A stretch of 64,000 nt of DNA from Rhizoclosmatium globosum (lineage: Eukaryota > Chytridiomycota > Chytridiomycetes > Chytridiales > Chytriomycetaceae): the NCBI GenBank assembly GCA_002104985.1, contig MCGO01000023.1, positions 496,001 to 560,000 on the forward strand. The letters run 5' to 3'. A program made the position numbers and the translations under genes. The notes under the pieces are model-generated. The model was not told where the DNA came from. It did not search any database and saw only the letters and a program-made list of their open reading frames with translations. Shown piece by piece: positions 58,861 through 64,000 of the stretch; within the stretch, counting starts at the first letter, position 1; every line of letters begins with the position of its first letter.

Positions 58861-59200
58861 CAACGGCTCGTGTCTTTCCACTAGTTAATCTCAAAAATTG
58901 CTTCACAATTGGGTACGACACACAAGCCATAATATGAATAGTAAAAAACTTACTAAGCACCCCGTCTGATTTATTGGACTTGGGTACGGGCTTTGGGGAT
59001 TTCGGATGTGAATAAGCTTGAACAATGCATGGGGAATGGGGTTTGTTGCATGCAAATCAGAGTGCGGTTGTGTATACCACTGCGGCCCCACTACGGAAGA
59101 CAGTGCATACTGAATGAAATAACTGGATAAACTGTGTATCGTCACTTGGGATTGTGAAAATCATGTTTTGGAAAAGGAATACGTGTAATATTATTGTTAT
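58861..59200. other. Intergenic, nothing recognised
   Basis: Promoter side of the protease gene and 3' side of the F-box-like gene; no feature seen. Confidence 0.4.
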
Positions 59201-60082
59201 TTAATGTTGTAAATATTGACGTTGCCAAATAATATGCTTGAAATATCCAACAGTCTTAATGCCCAACACTCCAATCAAATTTAAAGAACCAATTTCACGA
59301 AAACTCAAATCTTCGTCCATATTGACTTCAAATGTAACCTTGGCGAGTACTGTTGCTGCCAACACATCAATGACTTCGCTCCTCCGATTTGGACTCGTGA
59401 AGCAATTTACATGTAACTCACGTAAAGAATTTAGGTCACGCAAGGAGTTTGCAAAGTCAGCGTCGTCAATATCATTACACGAGACCTCAATCATCCTCAA
59501 GCGAGTGCATTCTTTCAGTGCTGACAACATTGAAACTGGAATCTGCTCAACTTTTTGTGGATTCAACACAGAAAGCGGAGAAACCCATTTCTCAATGTCA
59601 GTAACGTGCGTAACAGTCCCCCAAAGCGCAGTTGTAACAATCTTGCCGTTATCTTGGAGGAGCTTCGCCGTTTTGGCAACGCTTTCTGGATTCGATTCGA
59701 TTTCAACAGAGACCTTTCTGGAGATGTGAGGGACAAGAACTTCAAGGTGATCTATTGGAAAGAAGAACATACGCAGATGAGTGGATCCACCGTATCTGGA
59801 GTGCATGGATCCAAGAGACGCCATGATCTTGAGGGATTCGGCAGGCAAGTGTGAGGATGTATCAGTCAGTCCAAGATGTGGATTCAAGTTAACTGAGAGG
59901 TCTAGTCTAGGCCACACCCTCGAAGGGCGTTGTTTGAGGAGAGTCCCCGCTTCATAGAGAACGGTAGCAATTGGGAGAAGGGCTTTGAGGGTGTGGCAGA
60001 AGTTGATCAAGTCAATTGCTTCGGTAAGGTAAGGGATGATCTCGTCAAGTAGCTCTTGGGGGATCGTTTGGATGATTGACAT
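59201..60082 (-). CDS. F-box-like protein
   Basis: The first in-frame ATG at 60082 gives MSIIQTIPQELLDEIIPYLT, an F-box-like start; the frame upstream is open but has no ATG. The following about 270 residues are leucine-rich with loosely repeated helix-turn units (SMLSALKECTRLRMIEVS, FANSLRDLNSLRELHVN), as in fungal F-box/LRR substrate receptors of SCF ubiquitin ligases. Intact, intronless, about 293 residues. Substrate unknown. Confidence 0.6.
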   Translation of the reverse strand: MSIIQTIPQELLDEIIPYLTEAIDLINFCHTLKALLPIATVLYEAGTLLKQRPSRVWPRLDLSVNLNPHLGLTDTSSHLPAESLKIMASLGSMHSRYGGSTHLRMFFFPIDHLEVLVPHISRKVSVEIESNPESVAKTAKLLQDNGKIVTTALWGTVTHVTDIEKWVSPLSVLNPQKVEQIPVSMLSALKECTRLRMIEVSCNDIDDADFANSLRDLNSLRELHVNCFTSPNRRSEVIDVLAATVLAKVTFEVNMDEDLSFREIGSLNLIGVLGIKTVGYFKHIIWQRQYLQH

Positions 60083-60699
60083 TGTTGGGTCTTTGACTTC
60101 AACTTTGGTTGCGCAGTTTTGGGCTCGGTTTTTTGAATGTGTGGCTTGGCTTGTTTTGCCAAGAACCTTTACATTACTCACCTCAAAATTAAGCTATTCT
60201 CAACAGATCTTCCAAAAAACGACGCCAAGATTCTTCAGTTCTTCCTGTCCATAGCTTCTTGTTACCCATACCCAATCCGAGCAGTCTTAAATGGCAGTGT
60301 AATTCATCCAATGGCGCATTATCATTGACAGACGATGCTCCAAAATAAAACGCTATTTGAGAGGTTCGTTCGTACCCGCTCCAAATGAATCTAGCAAACC
60401 TTATGTAATCAATTGCTCAAACGATGGTGTTAAATCGGCACTGCTTTATGTGTTCTATTGTATTATTTCAGTTGAAACATTAACACTCCCAGCCATATGC
60501 ACCAAGAACTCACCGTAAATACGCAGGTTTTCGATGATAGCTGTCTTGCATTTCAGTTGCATCAAAGCCCCGTTCATTTAAATACACGCTTTCTCTTTAA
60601 TCGATGAACCAAGAATCAATCCCCATACGCTGGAGCAAGGTCCGGATCCTCCAATTCTAAACTTTCAAATGGCGATTTCCATTGGCACATCGATAGTTT
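60083..60699. other. Intergenic, nothing recognised
   Basis: About 600 bases without a supported gene; only short frames on both strands. Confidence 0.45.
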
Positions 60700-61011
60700 T
60701 CAAGAGGGTTTCCAGGATTGGGTTTGCTGCCATAACCGATAGAGAGGTTGTGCTTGCCAAGCCTTTAGGAGCTTCAAAATAGAGGGAATTTGAACACAGA
60801 CTAAACCCAACATTTCACTGTCGTTGTAGCGACACTGATAAGACTGTCTGCATGCTACGCATGTCTTTTTGAACCGTTCTAGTGGTGGACATCCTTCGTA
60901 CTGGCAAACTCGTCCTATCGCACTGCAACTGTCCTTTGGACTGGATTTATTCGGATCCAATATGCACTTGTGGTGACCCGAATGGCATAGCAAACAGGAC
61001 GTCTTGTGCAT
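60700..61011 (-). CDS. Short Cys-rich protein with two partial zinc-cluster motifs
   Basis: 103 codons from the ATG at 61011. CLLCHSGHHKC and CVACRQSYQC both copy the first half of a Zn2Cys6 cluster (C-x2-C-x6-C), but the second halves are irregular (CSAIGRVC and a lone C). No coiled coil or middle regulatory domain follows. It may be a decayed or truncated zinc-cluster regulator, or the first exon of a longer gene. It lies 1.5 kb from the complete Zn2Cys6 gene. Confidence 0.4.
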   Translation of the reverse strand: MHKTSCLLCHSGHHKCILDPNKSSPKDSCSAIGRVCQYEGCPPLERFKKTCVACRQSYQCRYNDSEMLGLVCVQIPSILKLLKAWQAQPLYRLWQQTQSWKPS

Positions 61012-61292
61012 GGCACTGCTTCAGATTACGGGCAAATATTCGATGTGAGAAAGAAGGATGGATATATCTTGATTATAACTCTACGTTTCATAAATTTTTT
61101 AATCATCGTTCATTTCGAATTATGGATCCCACCTGACTGCCACGTCGTTGAAATCTGGATTTGATTTGAATTCGATTTACTGGATTTCAAATCCTTCCAG
61201 AAGGACAAAACTCACCAAATTCTCATCCAAATTCTTTTGGAAAATCTTGACGTAAGAAAGAAAACGTCCCATCTCTCACCGGCAAGACGTTT

Positions 61293-62117
61293 ATGATTAC
61301 GGGAGCTAATTCTGGCCTCGGTTTTGAATCTGCAAAAGTGTTTGCCCAGAAAGGCGCTACAGTCTACCTCCACGGACGTTCGCTCGACAAGTTGCAATCC
61401 GCTATTGATGAAATCCAGAAACTTGCTCCAAATGCGAAGCTGATTCCAGTAACCTCTGACCTTGGCGACCTATCCTCGGTCAAGGAAATGGTTTCCAACC
61501 TCGATATTACCCACTTGGATGTCCTTATGCTCAACGCTGGAATTGGACTTGTCGAATATAAGCTTACAAAGCAAGGAATCGAAAGTCAGTTCCAAGTAAA
61601 CCATTTGAGCCACTTTTACCTCGTCCAGCAGTTATGGGATCTGATTGTCAAGTCCAAAACCAGGGTCGTGTCTGTATCTGCGAAACCGGCCATGGGTTGG
61701 GCGTCTTTGAAGTTTGACTTGGACGCTATTAATAAAAAAGCTACATACGTTCCTCAAAACGCTTATGGGGACTCCAAGCTCGCTAACGTCCATTTTACGC
61801 TTGGGCTTGCAAAGAGAGGTATTCATGCTTGTGTTATTGATCCAGGACCGGTTAAAACTGGTATTGAGAATAAGGCGAATGGTTCTGGGTTCTTTCCCTT
61901 CCTTGCCAGAAACGTGTCGTTTCTCATCGCGGTAAAGGTTGAAGTCGGGGTCTTGACGCAAATCTTTGCGTCGGTTTCAGACAAGGCTGTGGCTGGAACT
62001 AGTTGGACCAACACAGACCAATTTTGGGATCTCTCAAAGATCCCGAATTTCAAGGAGCAGGATACAGATGCTTTATGGCAGTTTTCAGAAGAGCTTCTCA
62101 GATCGAAAGGATTCTAG
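61293..62117 (+). CDS. Short-chain dehydrogenase/reductase (classical SDR)
   Basis: NAD(P)(H)-dependent oxidoreductase of the retinol-dehydrogenase/WWOX-like type. Rossmann motif TGANSGLG at the start, LMLNAGIG, the catalytic Ser region VVSVSAKPA, YGDSK (Tyr and Lys of the active site) and IDPGPVKTG. Upstream, VPSLTGKTF is in frame, so the true protein starts before the Met at 61293. A frame change near 61254 separates this from FSSKFFWKIL, probably part of the N-terminus. An ATG at 61121 exists but is not joined. Around 275 residues are seen, close to family length. Substrate unknown. Confidence 0.85.
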   Translation: MITGANSGLGFESAKVFAQKGATVYLHGRSLDKLQSAIDEIQKLAPNAKLIPVTSDLGDLSSVKEMVSNLDITHLDVLMLNAGIGLVEYKLTKQGIESQFQVNHLSHFYLVQQLWDLIVKSKTRVVSVSAKPAMGWASLKFDLDAINKKATYVPQNAYGDSKLANVHFTLGLAKRGIHACVIDPGPVKTGIENKANGSGFFPFLARNVSFLIAVKVEVGVLTQIFASVSDKAVAGTSWTNTDQFWDLSKIPNFKEQDTDALWQFSEELLRSKGF

Positions 62118-62563
62118 TTATTTCCTCATCTATGGTTAAAGTATAGTCAAGTTTTGAAATAAACACGAAATGGTATTTAGTCAATTGAGAATGAAACATT
62201 AGATTGTAGAACTTTGCGCTAAGTCCTCACGTCAACCTTAATCTTAACGCGCTCTGCCGCGTTGTCGATGCCGGTGATAAGAGTCTTTTCTTTATTCCCA
62301 TATGGATTAATTTTAAGAAGCCAATAAAAGCCTTGAATGTGTTAGTAACAGTTGTCTTAAGTCAAACCAATTAAAACTCACTAAATTGTGGTTTATGATC
62401 AAGGTCATTGCAAAATGGAAAGGCACCCTGAAAACGATGCACATGGTCTTGAGAAAGTTGTCAATAGAAATGTTAACTATCTTGGGAAAAAATGAGGGTT
62501 GGGTCTATCTAAAAAATTGGCAGACTGAGTTCTTCAAATTGGTGCTAAACGAACAGCAGCCAA
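62118..62563. other. Intergenic upstream of the Zn2Cys6 gene
   Basis: No gene recognised; an open frame (62386-62595) overlaps the next start but has no feature. Confidence 0.45.
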
Positions 62564-64000
62564 ATGAAGTCCCATGTCACCCCTTCTCGGGTTAAATCAT
62601 GCCAAGATTGTCAAAGAAGAAAGAAGGGCTGTACTAAAGAGCCCACTGGATGCTCAGGCTGCCGATCACAGGGAATCCAATGTATCTACCTAAACACCCA
62701 CAACAGCCTGGTTTTCAAAGAGTCCCTACCATCTCAATCATCTCCGAATTGTCCAGTTATGCATTCACCGCCTCTCAACCAGTCGCTCAGTCACGATCTC
62801 CTTCATATAACAACTGGCCCAGCCATCACTCAAATCATACATGCTATGGAAGCCCCGCTCTTGGACACACATCACGAGGATTGGTACATTGAAGATCCTG
62901 ATCTTATGCCGACGATGGAAGACTTTGACTGCGTTCTTGCTTTTGTGAGACACAACTCGCTTGTTTCGACGCTGAAGTTCTCAATGGATGTTCACGGGTT
63001 CATGATGACGTTCTTTACACAACCTGCGCCTTTACGGTAAGACTTTATTTCGGGATCGAGAGTGAGTGTGGGTTGAGGTTTTGACATTGTGGCAGGCTCG
63101 TTATATGTGCTATAGCGTCGTATTTTTCTGGTACAATATCGGATGAGGCTGCGCTCTGTTTCTTCAAACGTGCACGGAAGGCAGTAATTCTTGCTGCAGA
63201 TAAACCTTCATTGGCTACCGTAAAGGCGTACTATTGGATCTTTGTATATTCAAAAGTTATGAAAAAGGGCCATCTTGGACTTCCATTTTTAATTATGGCT
63301 GTGAATATGGTACCTCTGTTGAAATTGGATGTGGATCCAGATGAGCAACCCCACCTTGGACTGAACGAGATAGAAAAAGAAGAAAGACGCCGAATCACCT
63401 GGGGTCTGGGATTCATTTCACATCGTGCGTAATTTAATGATTGTTTAGAATTGGGGTTAATTCCTTGCGTGCATTTAGATGAGATGTCTTTGAACCTGCC
63501 AGACTGTGGGATTCAAGTATTATTATCCCATCAAGTGAAACCACTTAGAGCAATAGAAGGTGTTTTCGGCAGTATCAGCTCCTTTGAGTCACTCTGCGAA
63601 GTGCGAAAGTTCATGGTTGCCATCAAGCGCTATTACGCAAATGGACCATCGTCACTTCAAGAAATAATTTCATCGCCTTCATTAGTGAATATGCAACTTC
63701 AAAGTGAACTTCTGCGATCCAAAGTTCCCTCCTATATGTTGCTCCCGCTTGATTCTCCTTCTGATATGGCGTCTATACTCTTGAAAGACATTGATCCAAC
63801 TGACGTGTTTGTTTTGGAGGTGAATTTGGACCATCTTGTGTGCACGACACTTGTTTATCGCTCGCACTTGTACCTGTCGGGGTTAAAGCGATTTCGCCCG
63901 TCTCAGTGCACGTTATCCATGTATGGAACTATTATGTGGGCAATTAAACAGTCTTGTTCTGCACTGGAAAACACTGCGCATATTATTAAATTGTTGATAG
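62564..64000 (+). CDS. Zn2Cys6 fungal transcription factor (3' end outside window)
   Basis: Binuclear zinc-cluster DNA-binding regulator. From the ATG at 62564 the cluster reads CQDCQRRKKGC then CSGCRSQGIQC, the exact C-x2-C-x6-C-x5-C-x2-C-x6-C spacing with basic residues between. A linker of about 100 residues precedes a helical middle region that resembles the fungal-specific regulatory domain (EKEERRRITWGLGF, YWIFVYSKVM). Introns at 63037-63095 and 63425-63478 join in phase. The frame is still open at the window edge. Target genes unknown; the adjacent SDR on the same strand is a candidate only by position. Confidence 0.85.

Noticed and set aside
1..64000. CRISPR array, operon or prophage structure
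   Set aside because: None seen; spliced genes and nuclear tRNAs show eukaryotic DNA.

Overview
The window looks like nuclear DNA of a zoosporic fungus, most likely a chytrid. Genes have short introns (about 45-60 bases, occasionally longer) with GT..AG ends and a frequent yeast-like branch site (TACTAAC at 1356-1362, CTAAC in many others). Fungal marks are a Zn2Cys6 regulator and a GPI-type pepsin-like protease. They sit beside genes typical of organisms with a flagellum and animal-like biology: a TSNAXIP1-N-like coiled coil, a NEK kinase, KNTC1/Rod, HID1, a calpain-like protein, and five standard nuclear tRNA genes. The species cannot be named from sequence alone.

Layout. 0-15.5 kb: RRP36 (rRNA processing), a cyclic-nucleotide-gated type cation channel, an SGNH/NXPE-like type II membrane protein converging on a GT31 glycosyltransferase, a large ABCC transporter, then two tandem 7TM proteins. 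15.5-32.5 kb: a head-to-tail minus-strand block of calpain-like protein, RhoGEF and the giant KNTC1/Rod gene, with gaps of only about 60-80 bases. 32.7-40 kb: tubulin cofactor B, tRNA-Leu, tRNA-Glu, an F-BAR/SH3 protein and, from a shared promoter, the flagellar-type coiled coil. 40-42 kb: a large near-perfect inverted repeat made of two copies of a small TIR element, then tRNA-Asn. 42-55 kb: HID1, two more 7TM paralogues, an F-box/LRR protein, a mitochondrial m-AAA protease, a NEK kinase, two orphan genes and a small Gly/Tyr-rich protein. 55-64 kb: sparser and more accessory, with tRNA-Thr, tRNA-Ser, an aspartic protease, an F-box-like gene, a zinc-cluster fragment, an SDR and a Zn2Cys6 regulator that runs off the window.

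Functional themes are spindle and cytoskeleton (KNTC1, TBCB, NEK, F-BAR, RhoGEF), membrane traffic and secretion (HID1, GT31, SGNH protein, protease) and transport or sensing (channel, ABCC, four 7TM proteins). The most novel item is the four-member intronless 7TM family, found as two tandem pairs about 30 kb apart. The calpain whose catalytic Cys is replaced by His and the inverted element pair are the other leading observations.

A caution for all coordinates: many otherwise convincing genes change reading frame once or more without an intron, often at homopolymers. I read this as residual long-read indel error rather than gene decay. CDS spans below are therefore gene extents including introns, and exact exon joins are given only where I could check the phase.
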